Part shown: positions 8,909 to 18,414 of the stretch, piece after piece
How positions within the stretch are numbered: position 1 is the stretch's first letter
How the letters are laid out: every line of letters begins with the position of its first letter
Origin: Hymenobacter roseosalivarius DSM 11622
GTDB taxonomy: Bacteria > Bacteroidota > Bacteroidia > Cytophagales > Hymenobacteraceae
Assembly (NCBI RefSeq): GCF_900176135.1
Contig: NZ_FWWW01000091.1
Coordinates: 227,542 to 291,541 of the forward strand
Length of the DNA stretch: 64,000 nucleotides
Reading direction: 5' to 3'
Made by a program: the position numbers and the translations under genes
The notes under the pieces: model-generated
What the model saw: only the letters and a program-made list of their open reading frames with translations
Database searches by the model: none
What the model was told of the DNA's origin: nothing

Positions 8909-11050
8909 ATGATGTTAAGAAAAAGCATACTACTAAGCATAGGTATCCAATTCCTCATCCTGTCGGGCTGTGCCCAGGACAGCAAGCCGGTGAAAGACGA
9001 AGGCCGGGCAAAACCAGCCAAAGAGCAAAGCAGCGAAACCCTCAACCGGTTGGCGAAAGCCAGCAGCCCCTACCTGCGCGAGCATGCCGACAACCCCGTG
9101 GATTGGTATGAGTGGGGACCGGAGGCGCTCGCAAAAGCCAAGCGAGAAAACAAGCCGCTACTTGTCAGCATCGGGTACGCGGCCTGCCATTGGTGCCACG
9201 TCATGGAGCGCGAGTCGTTCATGGACAGCACGGTGGCCCGGCTGATGAACGAAAACTTTGTTGCCGTGAAGGTTGATAGGGAAGAGCGTCCCGACGTGGA
9301 CCAGGTATTCATGAGTGCCGCCCAGTTGATAACCGGCAGCGGCGGTTGGCCCCTCAACGCCTTTGCCCTGCCGGACGGGCGGCCGTTCTACGTCGGCACC
9401 TACTTCCCGAAAGACCAATGGGTGCAGGTATTGCAACAACTGGCCGAGGCCTATAAAACCCAGCACCCAAAGGTGGAGCAGCAGGCAGCGGCCATCACGC
9501 AAGGCATCCAGGGTCAGGAGGTAATTGCGCTTGCAACGGGCAGTTCCAAAACCTTCACCAAGGCCGCCTATAGCGGGCTTTACGCGAACTGGAAGTCCTC
9601 CATCGATTTTAAAAAAGGAGGGTTCAGCCGGGCGCCCAAATTCCCCTTGCCCGTGGGCTGGGAGTTCGTGCTTCAGAGCTACTACCTGACCGGGAACAAG
9701 GAAGCGCTGGCAGCGGTGGTGACCACGCTGGACGAGATGGCCAAGGGCGGCATTTATGACCAGCTAGGAGGGGGCTTCGCCCGGTACTCGACCGATGCCG
9801 ACTGGTTTGCGCCTCATTTCGAGAAGATGCTGTACGACAACGGCCAACTCGTCAGTCTGTATGCCCACGCCTATAAAGTGACAAAAAACCCGCTTTATGC
9901 CGAGGTGATACGGGAAACGCTGGCCTTTATCCAACGGGAGATGACCAGCCCGGAGGGCGGCTTCTACGCTTCCCTCAACGCTGACAGCGAGGGCGAAGAG
10001 GGCAAATTCTACGTCTGGACCCAGAAAGAAATTCAACAGGCGCTGGAGGAGAAGCCTGCCCGGCTGGTAGGGGACTATTACCAGGTAAAGCAATCGGGCA
10101 ACTGGGAGCGGGGCCAGAACATTCTCCACCGGGAAAGCACCAAAGAGGCTTTTGCGAAAAGCAACGGATTGACGGCAGATGAATGGGATAAGCTGCTGGC
10201 TAACGCCAAAAAGAAGCTGCTGAAAGAACGCAGCAAACGCGTCCGGCCCTCCACCGACGACAAGGTGCTGACCTCCTGGAACGCCCTGATGCTGAAGGGC
10301 TACCTCGACGCTTACCTGGCGTTGGGAGACGACGCCTATTTGCAGACTGCGCTACAAAATGCCCGGTTCCTGGAGAAGAACATGGTCCGCAAAGACGGCC
10401 GGCTGTGGAGAAACTATAAGGATGGAAAACCAAGCATCGACGCTTTTCTGGATGATTACGCCTTGCTGGCAGATGCCTATATCCAACTTTACCAGGCCAC
10501 CCTGGAGGTCCAATGGCTGAAAAAGGCGCGGGTGATAACCGATTATGCCGTTGCGCACTTCCGGGATGCCAAAAGCGGCATGTTCTTTTATACCTCCGGC
10601 CAGTCCGAAGGCCTGGTTGTGAGAAAGATGGAGCTGACCGATAACGTGATGCCCGCGTCCAATTCCGTAATGGCTAACGTGCTTTACCGGCTCGGCGAGT
10701 ACTACGACCACCCGACCTACCTTCAGATGAGCCAGGCCATGCTCAACCACGTTGCCGGCGAAGTTCCGGCAGGCGGGCCTTACTACGCCAATTGGGCGAG
10801 TCTGCTGGGAATGATGGCTTACGGGCCTTTTGAAATTGCCATCATGGGAAAAGAAGCAGTTGCAAAAAGTCACCAAATGCAGCAGTACTACCTGCCCACC
10901 GCGCTATTTATGGGAGGGAAGGAAGAAAACCTGCCCCTGCTGGAAAGCAAAGGCGTGGAGGAGGGAACCCTTATTTATGTGTGTCGGAACAAGACCTGTA
11001 AGATGCCGGTGAAAGAAGTGCAAGCGGCCATGCAGCAGCTATTGCCCTGA
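8909..11050 (+). CDS. YyaL/SSP411-type thioredoxin-domain lipoprotein (DUF255)
   Basis: 713 aa. A lipoprotein signal (FLILSGC, Cys21) sends it to the envelope, unlike many family members, which are cytoplasmic. The N-terminal DUF255 thioredoxin-like domain has [17 protein letters not shown], then [14 protein letters not shown] with the CHWC pair at 93-96 and the conserved [12 protein letters not shown]. The rest is an alpha/alpha six-barrel like N-acylglucosamine 2-epimerase ([33 protein letters not shown]). In other organisms the family is linked to thiol chemistry or sugar-like substrates, without a settled reaction. The frame is intact and the length typical. A disulfide oxidoreductase follows 126 bp downstream on the same strand, so a shared thiol role is possible. 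Confidence 0.85.
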   Translation: MMLRKSILLSIGIQFLILSGCAQDSKPVKDEGRAKPAKEQSSETLNRLAKASSPYLREHADNPVDWYEWGPEALAKAKRENKPLLVSIGYAACHWCHVMERESFMDSTVARLMNENFVAVKVDREERPDVDQVFMSAAQLITGSGGWPLNAFALPDGRPFYVGTYFPKDQWVQVLQQLAEAYKTQHPKVEQQAAAITQGIQGQEVIALATGSSKTFTKAAYSGLYANWKSSIDFKKGGFSRAPKFPLPVGWEFVLQSYYLTGNKEALAAVVTTLDEMAKGGIYDQLGGGFARYSTDADWFAPHFEKMLYDNGQLVSLYAHAYKVTKNPLYAEVIRETLAFIQREMTSPEGGFYASLNADSEGEEGKFYVWTQKEIQQALEEKPARLVGDYYQVKQSGNWERGQNILHRESTKEAFAKSNGLTADEWDKLLANAKKKLLKERSKRVRPSTDDKVLTSWNALMLKGYLDAYLALGDDAYLQTALQNARFLEKNMVRKDGRLWRNYKDGKPSIDAFLDDYALLADAYIQLYQATLEVQWLKKARVITDYAVAHFRDAKSGMFFYTSGQSEGLVVRKMELTDNVMPASNSVMANVLYRLGEYYDHPTYLQMSQAMLNHVAGEVPAGGPYYANWASLLGMMAYGPFEIAIMGKEAVAKSHQMQQYYLPTALFMGGKEENLPLLESKGVEEGTLIYVCRNKTCKMPVKEVQAAMQQLLP

Positions 11051-11176
11051 AATCTGAGTTGGGCTTCCCCTGTAAAGTATCTCGCCCGGCGCCGTGGACA
11101 CGCCCATGCTCTGGGGAAAACTCCAACGTGAAAAGACTGCTGCCAGCAGGCCGCTTGCCACCCTATCCCCTGACCC

Positions 11177-12625
11177 ATGACGGAAGAAAAACCAACCTAC
11201 GACTTTGATTTGATTGTGCTGGGCGCCGGTTCGGCCGGGCTGGGGCTGAGCTTGTTCATGGTCCGCATCAAGCAGCGCGTGCTGCTAATCGACAAAACCC
11301 CCGAGGACGTGGGCGGCGACTGCCTCAATTACGGCTGCGTGCCCAGCAAAGCCTTGATTCATGCTTCGCGGCAGGTGCATCAGGCGCGGGAGGCCGCGTG
11401 CTTTGGCCTGCAGGTGAGCGGCGAAGCGGATATGGCGAAGGTAATGGACTACGTGCGCGAGCGCCAGGACGTCATCCGCCACCACGAAAACCCCGAGTAC
11501 CTGCGCGGGCTGGGCATCACGGTAGAAATCGGCGAGCCGACCTTCGTGGGCGACCACGACGTGCAGATTAATGACAAAACCTACCGGGGCCGCAAAATCG
11601 TGGTGGCCACCGGCTCGCGGCCCCGGCAGCTGAAGGTGCCCGGCGCCGAGCAAGTGCGCCTCTACGACAACCAGCACGTGTGGGACCTGCGCGAGCTGCC
11701 CCGCCGCCTGCTGGTGGTGGGCGGCGGCCCCAACGGCATGGAGCTGGCCCAGGCCATGCAACGACTGGGTGCGCAGGTTACGGTGGTGCACCGCGGCGCG
11801 GCGTTACTCGAAAAAGAAGACCCCAGCATCAACGCCGTGCTGCTCGAGCGCCTGCGCGGCGAAGGCATCACGTTTCACCTAGAAAGCGAGGTGGCATCTT
11901 TTTCCTCGGCCACCCAGGCGCAGATTAAACCCAGGCAGGGCGAGGCTTTCGCCCTAGACTTTGACATCGGCTACGTGGCCATCGGCCGCGAGGTCAGCTT
12001 CGAAGGGCTGCAGTTGGAAAAAGCCGGCGTGGAAGTGGACGAGAAAGGCCACATCAAGCTCGATGAGCACCTGCAAACCACCAACCCGGACATCTTCGTG
12101 GCCGGCGACGCGGCCAACTCCCTTAAATTCAGCCACGGCGCCGAGCTGCACATGCGCCTGCTGCTATTCAACTTCTTTTCGCCCCTCAAGAAAAAGCTCA
12201 GCTACGACCATTTCTCCTGGGTCACCTTCACCGACCCCGAGGTGGCTCACTTCGGCCTTGACGCTGCCGAGCTCGACAAGCGCGGCAGCGCCTATGAGCG
12301 GTGGGAGACGGACTTTGCCGACGACGACCGCGCCGTGGTGGACAGCTACCGCTACGGGCGCCTGCTGCTGTTCATCGAGAAAAATGCGTTGCCCATCCCC
12401 GGCCAGAAGCGCCGCATTCTGGGCGGGCAGATGGTGGCCCCCGGCGCCGGGGAGCTTATTCAGGAATTAATATTAGCCAATACCAGCGGGCTGGACATCA
12501 GCGAGATTTTTGATAAAGTATACCCCTACCCCGTGGCCGCGCGCATCAACCAGAAGCTGATTGTGGAGCACCGCGAAGTAAGTCCGCTGCTGCAAAAGGC
12601 GTTGGACGTGGCCTACAAACTGTAG
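11177..12625 (+). CDS. FAD-dependent pyridine nucleotide-disulfide oxidoreductase
   Basis: 482-aa cytoplasmic flavoprotein of the glutathione reductase/mercuric reductase superfamily. Visible landmarks are the FAD-binding VLGAGSAGLGL at residues 15-25, the redox-active pair Cys49 and Cys54 in GGDCLNYGCVPSK, the NAD(P)-binding VVGGGPNGMELA, and the second FAD motif DIFVAGDAAN. The C-terminus has VYPYPVAARINQK where dihydrolipoamide dehydrogenase and glutathione reductase carry HxHPT. The usual His-Glu proton relay therefore seems absent, and the substrate may not be a classical disulfide. No mercury-binding Cys pair is present at the C-terminus, so it is not a typical MerA. Confidence 0.85.
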   Translation: MTEEKPTYDFDLIVLGAGSAGLGLSLFMVRIKQRVLLIDKTPEDVGGDCLNYGCVPSKALIHASRQVHQAREAACFGLQVSGEADMAKVMDYVRERQDVIRHHENPEYLRGLGITVEIGEPTFVGDHDVQINDKTYRGRKIVVATGSRPRQLKVPGAEQVRLYDNQHVWDLRELPRRLLVVGGGPNGMELAQAMQRLGAQVTVVHRGAALLEKEDPSINAVLLERLRGEGITFHLESEVASFSSATQAQIKPRQGEAFALDFDIGYVAIGREVSFEGLQLEKAGVEVDEKGHIKLDEHLQTTNPDIFVAGDAANSLKFSHGAELHMRLLLFNFFSPLKKKLSYDHFSWVTFTDPEVAHFGLDAAELDKRGSAYERWETDFADDDRAVVDSYRYGRLLLFIEKNALPIPGQKRRILGGQMVAPGAGELIQELILANTSGLDISEIFDKVYPYPVAARINQKLIVEHREVSPLLQKALDVAYKL

Positions 12626-12660
12626 TAAACGGCAGCTCACTCATTGCTTTCCGTAGTTAA

Positions 12661-12715
12661 AAAAGCCGGCTGGTGCCCTTGCTGACGTAAGCAGCAGGAA
12701 CACCGGCCGGCTTTT
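12661..12715. terminator. Bidirectional rho-independent terminator
   Basis: A G+C-rich hairpin has A-run and T-run flanks: AAAAGCCGGC-(T)-GGTG at 12661-12675 pairs with CACC-GGCCGGCTTTT at 12701-12715. It lies between the convergent oxidoreductase (plus) and AhpD-like gene (minus), where a shared terminator is expected. Confidence 0.8.
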
Positions 12716-12750
12716 CCGGAATGCGGGCCGCGGGGAACAGCCAGGCGTTG

Positions 12751-13302
12751 TTATGCCGGCTGGGCTTCCAGCTTCGGCGCGGCGGGGAAGTCCACCGGTA
12801 CCTGGGTGGCGTTGTGTACGTAGTTGGCGAAGCTGATGTCGGTGACCAGCGAAATCAGGTCGATAAAGGCGCCTTCGCTGTAGCCCAGGTTAAAGAAGGC
12901 CTCTACCAGTTGCTCGTCGGCCCGGCCCCGGTTGGTAGTAATGCTTGCGGCCAGCTGGGTGAGCACGCTCAGCTTGGGGTCTGCATGGGTGCCAGCGCGC
13001 AGCTGCAGGGTTTCTTCCTCCGAAAAGCCGTTCATCTTGGCGATGGCCGTGTGGGCGGCCTGGCAGTACACGCAGCCATTCACCTGCGACACGGCCAGGA
13101 ACACGGCCTCGCGCTCTTCGGCGCTGAAAGCACCTTTGGCCTGGCCCTGCTGGAAGGCCAGGTAGTTGGTCAGGGCGTTGGGGGAGTGGGCAATGGTGGC
13201 GAAAATGTTGGGTATAAAGCCGAGGCCTTTCTGCAAGTTGTCGAAGACGCCTTGGGCGGCCGGGGCCACCTGCTCGCGGGTGGGAACTGGGAAATCTTTC
13301 AT
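12751..13302 (-). CDS. Carboxymuconolactone decarboxylase/AhpD-like protein
   Basis: 183 aa from ATG 13302 (MKDFPVPTREQVAPAAQGVF). The all-helical CMD fold is indicated by GFIPNIFATIAHSPNALTNYLAF and the active-site CVYCQAAHT with Cys77 and Cys80 and nearby His. This is the signature of AhpD-like alkylhydroperoxidases that reduce peroxides with a CxxC pair. The frame is open upstream to 13485, but that part is not conserved-looking. It follows the AraC regulator and peroxiredoxin genes on the same strand, suggesting a small peroxide or organic-oxidant response group. Genes with a similar fold lie at 16823-17419 and as a scrap at 15736-15816. Confidence 0.82.
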   Translation of the reverse strand: MKDFPVPTREQVAPAAQGVFDNLQKGLGFIPNIFATIAHSPNALTNYLAFQQGQAKGAFSAEEREAVFLAVSQVNGCVYCQAAHTAIAKMNGFSEEETLQLRAGTHADPKLSVLTQLAASITTNRGRADEQLVEAFFNLGYSEGAFIDLISLVTDISFANYVHNATQVPVDFPAAPKLEAQPA

Positions 13303-13518
13303 GGGTAATGGGGAAATAAAAAAGGTAAAAGGGTAGTCGGCAGCTCCCAGAAGGCGGCTGCGCACTTTCCTGCGGGGACCCGCCTGGTCTCCCGTTGCCG
13401 GGAGTCTCGGAGGCCGGCCTTCGGCTGGCGAAGAGAACTTCGAAAGTGCAGGGCAAAGGTCCGGCCCCGGCTTGGCGCCCGACATAGAGAAAGTTCCCGA
13501 AGGCTTGTACTTACCGGC

Positions 13519-14376
13519 TCAGGCGGGGGCGCCCACCTTGCTGGCCCGGAACACGGAGGGCGCCAGGGCCGTGTGCTTCTTGAAAAAGTTGCTGAAGTAG
13601 GCCGCGTCCTCAAAGCCCAGCTCGTAGGTAATTTCCTTGGCCGACTTGTCGCTGTACAGCAGCAGGCGCTTGGCTTCCAGCACCAGCCGCTCCTGAATGA
13701 CAGCCAGCGGCGACTTCTCGTTGTAGAGCGCAAACAGGTTAGCCAGCGTCTTGGGGGACCTGCTGAGCTGGCCGGCGTAAAACTGTACCTGGTGCTGGGT
13801 CCTGAAATGGGTGTCCACCAGCAGGTGGTAGCGGCGGATGGTGTCCAGCTTGTCGTCGCTCAGCCCCGTCGGGGCCTGGTACTGGGCTTTGGCCAGCCGC
13901 GTGACGATGATGATGAGGCGCTTGAGCAGCATCTGCAGCATCTCCTGCTGCAAGGATTCTCCGTTGTGGAACTCGTCGATGAACACCAGCAGCAGAGCGG
14001 CCAGCTTCGGTTGGGCTTCGCCACGCAGGTCGATGAACATGGGCTCGGACGCGCCATAGAACAGAAAGCCCACGCAGCTGACTTCCTTGTCGTGGCTCAC
14101 GATGCAGTAGAAGTTGCGGTTGTATTGCCAGGCTACCACCTGCCCGGGCCGGGCAAAGTGAAAGGTCTGGTTCATTATCAGCGGCAGCAGGCTTTGCTCA
14201 GGAAAGTCGTAGGGAACCTCGTCGATGGTCACGGTCTGGGCGGGGCCGTTGTTCCAGGCCAGCGTCAGAAACGTGTCGTTGCGCCCGCGTTGAAACGGCG
14301 TGTGGTCAAAATCGGCTTCGTCGACGGTCAGCTTAAATTCGCCTTGGGTAAGGACGTCGCGGTAATGCAGTTTCAT
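13519..14376 (-). CDS. AraC-family transcriptional regulator
   Basis: 285 aa from ATG 14376 (MKLHYRDVLTQGEFKL). The N-terminal cupin-like sensing domain (residues about 1-170) includes FARPGQVVAWQYNRNFYCI. The C-terminal part holds two helix-turn-helices: FYAGQLSRSPKTLANLF around residues 205-225, then the family signature KEITYELGFEDAAYFSNFFKKHTALAPSVFR near the end. It sits between the peroxiredoxin (50 bp upstream) and the AhpD-like gene (216 bp downstream), all on the minus strand, and probably controls one or both. The effector is unknown. Confidence 0.88.
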   Translation of the reverse strand: MKLHYRDVLTQGEFKLTVDEADFDHTPFQRGRNDTFLTLAWNNGPAQTVTIDEVPYDFPEQSLLPLIMNQTFHFARPGQVVAWQYNRNFYCIVSHDKEVSCVGFLFYGASEPMFIDLRGEAQPKLAALLLVFIDEFHNGESLQQEMLQMLLKRLIIIVTRLAKAQYQAPTGLSDDKLDTIRRYHLLVDTHFRTQHQVQFYAGQLSRSPKTLANLFALYNEKSPLAVIQERLVLEAKRLLLYSDKSAKEITYELGFEDAAYFSNFFKKHTALAPSVFRASKVGAPA

Positions 14377-14426
14377 GAACGGTGGGGCGGCAGGCCCGCC
14401 CCGTTGGGTGGGCAGGCAGGACAAGT

Positions 14427-15032
14427 TTACAGGGCGGCGGCAATGCGGTGCACGGACGCTCGCTGCTTATAATCCGGGTTGAAGTACACGAATTTGATGC
14501 GGCCGTTGCAGCCAATGACGTAGGTGGCCGGCACCGGCAGCACGTCCTCCTGCGCGCCGTTGGCCTGCCGCAGGTCCACGCCGAAGCCGCGGTACTTTTT
14601 CGCGGTGGGCTCGTCCACGGTAAAGGTCGTGTGGTAGGCTGTCATGATGACGAAGCCCCGGTCCTGCACGATGGGGAAGGCCGCCTTGGTCTTCTCCACA
14701 GTCTTGCCGATGTTCTCCTGGGTTTCGGGCGTTATCACCACTACCTGGGCCCCTTTGGCCGTGAGCAGCTGCAGGGAGTCCTGCAGCTGGCTGAGCTGCT
14801 TGTTGCAGTAGGGGCACCACTGGCCCCGGTAGAAGTAGAGCACCACCGGCCCCTTCTTCAGCAGTTGCTTCAGCTCCACGGGCCGTCCGGCGGCATCCTT
14901 TCCCTTGAAGGCTGGGGCCACCGAGCCCGCGGCCAGCGGCGCAGCTGTGCGGGCGGACGTTTGCTGGGCGTGGCTGGCCTGGGGCAGGGCCAGCGCGAGC
15001 GTGGCGAAGGAGAGGAGCAGGCAGTTGTTCAT
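14427..15032 (-). CDS. Secreted peroxiredoxin-like protein (AhpC/TSA fold)
   Basis: 201 aa from ATG 15032, starting with a signal peptide (MNNCLLLSFATLALALPQASHAQQ), so periplasmic. The thioredoxin-fold domain has GPVVLYFYRGQWCPYCNKQL with Cys73 and Cys76, followed by GAQVVVITPETQENI and a TTFTVDEPTAKKYRGFG segment. The CPYC pair suggests a thiol peroxidase or thiol-disulfide role. It lies 50 bp upstream of the AraC regulator gene on the same strand. The open frame extends upstream to 15128, but the signal peptide fixes the start. Confidence 0.85.
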   Translation of the reverse strand: MNNCLLLSFATLALALPQASHAQQTSARTAAPLAAGSVAPAFKGKDAAGRPVELKQLLKKGPVVLYFYRGQWCPYCNKQLSQLQDSLQLLTAKGAQVVVITPETQENIGKTVEKTKAAFPIVQDRGFVIMTAYHTTFTVDEPTAKKYRGFGVDLRQANGAQEDVLPVPATYVIGCNGRIKFVYFNPDYKQRASVHRIAAAL

Positions 15033-15264
15033 GGCCGCAAGGTAGCCATCAGGCCTGCAAGGCTGCTTGTGCCCCCGGGCACGGCTGCCAGAACCCGCCG
15101 AAGGAACGTAAGAACCGGCTAGGCGCACGGCGGGATGAAGAAAGTTTGCGCCCGTGTGTAAGGTTGGGGCAGGAGACCCGGACTACCGCCCTGTCTCCGG
15201 AACGGCCGCCGGCCGGGGCCAGACATACTCACAACACCAACTCTTTTTCAACGTGCTGATTGCC

Positions 15265-15708
15265 ATGACTACTTCCGTAAAAATTCTCGTAGCCGGCCTG
15301 GTGGCCACTGGCGCCATGACCCTGCTGCTGCTGATGGCCCCCATGATGGGAATGCCCCCCATGAACATCGGGGCCATGCTCGGCGGCATGCTGGGCACCT
15401 CGGCCACCGTGGGCTGGATGATGCACTTTATGATTGGCGTCGTCTTCACGGCGGCCTACGCCTTCTTCTTCAACAAGCGCCTCCCCATCAGCAGCCCCGT
15501 GGTCCGGGGCGCGGTGTATGGCGGGCTGGTGTTTGTACTGGCCCAGGTGATGTTTGCCCTCATGCGCGCCATGGGCCTGATGCCCTCCGCCGGCGAGGGC
15601 ATGCTGCTGGGAATGATGGGCAGCCTGATGGGCCACCTGTTGTTCGGAGCCGTGCTGGGTGGCTTTTTCAGCACCCAGCGCGCGACCGTGACGCGCCCCT
15701 TAGTGTAA
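15265..15708 (+). CDS. Small four-helix membrane protein (DUF6789-like)
   Basis: 147 aa from ATG 15265 (MTTSVKILVAGLVATGAM). Four hydrophobic segments are visible (about residues 6-28, 36-65, 80-100, 110-140), very rich in Met and Gly (MAPMMGMPPMNIGAMLGGML). Short Gly/Met-rich proteins of this type are widespread in Bacteroidota; function unknown. The frame is open further upstream, but the earlier codons look like untranslated leader. It diverges from the peroxiredoxin/AraC group. Confidence 0.65.
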   Translation: MTTSVKILVAGLVATGAMTLLLLMAPMMGMPPMNIGAMLGGMLGTSATVGWMMHFMIGVVFTAAYAFFFNKRLPISSPVVRGAVYGGLVFVLAQVMFALMRAMGLMPSAGEGMLLGMMGSLMGHLLFGAVLGGFFSTQRATVTRPLV

Positions 15709-15735
15709 CGCTCTTTTGCTTACCCAACCGGACCG

Positions 15736-15816
15736 GTGGCCTTCGTGGCTGCCAACTCCTTCAATAACTACGTGCAGCACCTGGCCGACGTGGCAGTAGA
15801 CTTCCCGGCCGTCTAG
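15736..15816 (+). pseudogene. C-terminal scrap of an AhpD-like gene
   Basis: 26 codons plus TAG read VAFVAANSFNNYVQHLADVAVDFPAV. This resembles the C-terminus of the AhpD-like protein at 12751-13302 (SFANYVHNATQVPVDFPAAP). There is no start and no upstream part. It probably remains from a lost third AhpD-like gene. Confidence 0.55.
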
Positions 15817-15843
15817 CGCCGGCTAGCTGATTTGCCGCTGAAA

Positions 15844-15899
15844 AAAGCCGTTGGTCCGCCCGGATACGTCATTTGTATCCGGGATGGTCCGGCGGCTTT
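15844..15899. terminator. Bidirectional terminator hairpin
   Basis: An outer stem AAAGCCG...CGGCTTT encloses a perfect inner stem CCCGGATAC (15859-15867) / GTATCCGGG (15875-15883). It lies between a plus-strand gene scrap and the minus-strand haloacid dehalogenase pseudogene. Confidence 0.72.
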
Positions 15900-15923
15900 G
15901 TTGTACAACGGCAGTTCGGTGGC

Positions 15924-16686
15924 TTACCCAATGAGCTGCCGGGCAATGTCGGGCAGGGTGGAGCCGGTGAGGGTGGGCGCGGGTGCCAGCGGGTAGATTT
16001 GCTGACCCGGGCGGGCAATGAAGGCAGCCTGCAGGCCCGCCAGCTGCGCCCCGGCCGTATCCCAGCCGTGGGCGGCTACCAGCATGGCCTGGGCGGGGGC
16101 CACCTTCAGCTGCTTGCAGGTGCTGTAGTAAGTGTTGGGGTGGGGCTTGTAGCGCTTGAGCGAATCGATGCTCAGCAGCTGCTCGAAAAAGCCGGTGAGG
16201 CCGGCGTAGGCCATCTGCTTCTGTCACCGTGGCATCGGGCGAGTTGGTGAGCGTGACCATGCGGAAGCCCGCCTTTTGCAGGGCTGTGAGGCCGGGAATA
16301 ATGTCGGGGTGCGGAGGCAGCTCAGTGATGATGGTGAGCAGCTCTTTTTTGCGGGCAACCGGGCGGGCCGGCTGGCCCAGGGCCTGGGCCAGCATGTCGA
16401 GGGCCGCGTCGCCAATCTGCCCGAAGTTGTGGTAGTTGCCGGTCACGGTATCGACCAGCGAGTACTGGAGCAGCAGCGCAAACCACTGCTTGAAGGCCGT
16501 TTCAGACTTGAATTCCTGGTTGACGGCCTGTTGCAGCTTGCTCAGGTCGAGCAGGGTTTCGTTGACGTCGAAAATCAGCAGCTTGGGGCGGTTGGGGGCA
16601 ACAGTCATGGCGGGTAAGGCAAGGGGCAGGGCCGCGGCCGCAGTGGCCAGGGCGAGGGAGGATAACACAAAGCGACGGGTCACCAT
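15924..16686 (-). pseudogene. Haloacid dehalogenase type II-like protein, frameshifted
   Basis: From ATG 16686 comes a signal with a twin-Arg-like start (MVTRRFVLSSLALATAAAALPLALP), then the HAD core: LLIFDVNETLLDL (nucleophile Asp), FKQWFALLLQYSLVDT, and MVTLTNSPDATV (motif II). Near 16225 an apparent one-base insertion shifts the frame. The C-terminal half continues as MAYAGLTGFFEQLLSIDSLKRYKPHPNTY (motif III Lys) and MLVAAHGWDTAGAQLAGL (motif IV) to TAA at 15924. Intact it would be about 253 aa, and members typically release halide from 2-haloacids. A hydrolase of haloalkane-dehalogenase type lies 1.7 kb away. Confidence 0.75.
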
Positions 16687-16822
16687 CTGCCTGCTTACGC
16701 AGGTGCGCAACGCCAGGCTGGCCGGAGCCGCGGTTTTTGAAAAAAACCAACTTCCCCTTAGCGGCCGCCCTATGCGGTTTCGCCGCCTCAGCGGCTGCGC
16801 CCAGCGCGGCCCTTGCCCGGGC

Positions 16823-17419
16823 TCAGGCATGCTTGCCGGGCACCCAGCCCTGGCCGGCCAGGTGCTGCCGGCCGGCAGCCACGGCCCCGTCTTCCAGAGT
16901 GGTGCCCATCGAGTCGTTCCAGCGGTTAAGAAACCCGAACAAACTCACCACCCCCAGGATTTCCACGATTTCGCCCTCGTTCCAGTGCGCCCGCAGGTCG
17001 TCGCTGAGGGCGTCGTTTACGGCGTTGGGTACCGCCGAGGCGGCCACGGCAAAGGCCAGCGCGGCCCGCTCGGCCGGGCTGAAGGCGGGGTGGGTGGCAA
17101 ATTCCCAGATGTGGTCGAGCTGCTCCTGTTCGGCGCCGTAGCGCTCGGCCGCCAGAATGGTGTGGGCCTGGCAGTACTGGCAGCCCGCCGCGTGGCTGCT
17201 GAGGTAGCCGATGAGGCGTTTCAAGGCGCTGGTGACGCGGCCGTGGTTGGCCATCACTGCTTTGTTCAGCTCGATGAAGGCGGTGGCCACGGCCGGCCGG
17301 TGCTGCATGGTGAGCACGCTATTGGGGCAGAAACCCAGGGTTTCGTTGAAGAAAGTGGCCAGCTGCGCAACTTCGGGGTTGGCATCGGCAGCCAGGGGCG
17401 CGACAAGGGGCATGGACAT
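16823..17419 (-). CDS. Carboxymuconolactone decarboxylase/AhpD-like protein
   Basis: 198 aa, intact. Landmarks are LGFCPNSVLTMQHRPAVATAFIELNKAV near residues 28-55, the CMD active site AAGCQYCQAHTILAAERYG with Cys80 and Cys83, and a C-terminal NRWNDSMGTTLE. It is longer and clearly different from the AhpD-like protein at 12751-13302 and resembles the peroxidase-related subgroup. It ends 136 bp upstream of the haloacid dehalogenase pseudogene on the same strand and diverges from the flavodoxin-like gene. The start at ATG 17419 gives a plausible short leader; MPLV two codons on is an alternative. Confidence 0.8.
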   Translation of the reverse strand: MSMPLVAPLAADANPEVAQLATFFNETLGFCPNSVLTMQHRPAVATAFIELNKAVMANHGRVTSALKRLIGYLSSHAAGCQYCQAHTILAAERYGAEQEQLDHIWEFATHPAFSPAERAALAFAVAASAVPNAVNDALSDDLRAHWNEGEIVEILGVVSLFGFLNRWNDSMGTTLEDGAVAAGRQHLAGQGWVPGKHA

Positions 17420-17673
17420 GGGCGGGTGGGAAAGCCTTAGGGGGTAAATGAATCAGCGAACAAAGCTGCACCAAATACCGGGATTGGCACGAACCTGCTG
17501 CCCCGGCCGTGGCAACCCCGTGGCCTGTTCGCTTGAATTGTCGGCTGCCCGACAAAAGTCCGTTTTGTCCCGACCCCCGTCCCGGCCTTCCCCGTAACAG
17601 TAAGTGCCCGGCTTGTTGGACGCCGGCCCGGGCCATGTTACACACTTGCTTCTCACCTCATTCCTACGCCCTT

Positions 17674-18386
17674 ATGCCCCCCTCAGCTGACCAGAATCCC
17701 ACCCCGCGCCGCCTGCGCGTGCTGCTCATTGCCGGCTCCAACCGCCGCGAGTACAACTGCCCCGGCGTAGACAGCAAGGCCCGCACCCTGCTCAACCGCC
17801 TGGCCGACCGCTTGCCCGCCACCTGGGACATCGACACTGAAGACCTGGGCAACGTGTACGGCCGCCATAAAATCCAGAGCTGCAACGCCTGCGTGAGCAC
17901 CAGCATGGCCCTGTGCGTGTGGCCCTGCAACTGCTACGAGAAAAACAGCCTGCGCGAGCCCGACCTGATGTGGAACCTGGACCTCTACAACCGCCTCGAC
18001 CAGGCCGATGCCTGGTGCATCATCGGGCCGGTGAACTGGTACGGGCCCACGTCCACGCTCAAGCTCATGTTTGACCGGCTGGTGTGCATGAACGGCGGCA
18101 ACCCCGACGAAAGCCTCATCGACCACAAGAATCCCGAAATGGCCATGGCCCTGGAGCATATGCCGGAGTGGGAAAAGCTCAGCCTTAACCACCTGGAGGG
18201 ACGCACGGCCGCTACCGCGCCTACGGTCACGAAGCCCCCGGCCACGCCTGGGCCGATGTGAAGCTGGGCTGGCGCACGGCGCAGCTGGCCCTGGGCGTGC
18301 CGCCCGCCGGCTCTTCGCCCGAAGCCCAGCAGGAGCAGGGCCTGAACTTGGACACGCCCCTGCGCCCCGATTTGCCAAAAGTCTAA
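17674..18386 (+). pseudogene. Flavodoxin/NAD(P)H-dependent oxidoreductase, internally deleted
   Basis: From ATG 17674 the N-terminal flavodoxin-like fold is clear (LRVLLIAGSNRREYNCPGVDSKARTLL, then IQSCNACVSTSMALCVWPCNCYEKNS, then ADAWCIIGPVNWYGPTSTLKLMFDR). After HLEGRTA the sequence jumps out of frame to a recognisable C-terminal segment (GRYRAYGHEAPGHAWADVKLGWRTAQLALG) that ends at TAA 18384-18386. A middle section, perhaps 60-90 residues by memory of the family, is missing. The junction at about 18204-18212 contains ggccgc, consistent with deletion between short repeats. The Cys-rich CNACV...CVWPCNC segment may bind a cofactor or metal. Confidence 0.65.
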
Positions 18387-18414
18387 CCCCACGCACCTGC
18401 TTCCCCACTTACCT

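Noticed and set aside
11177..12625. Mercuric reductase (MerA)
   Set aside because: The redox pair fits the superfamily, but there is no N-terminal metal-binding domain and no C-terminal Cys pair, and no mer genes are nearby.
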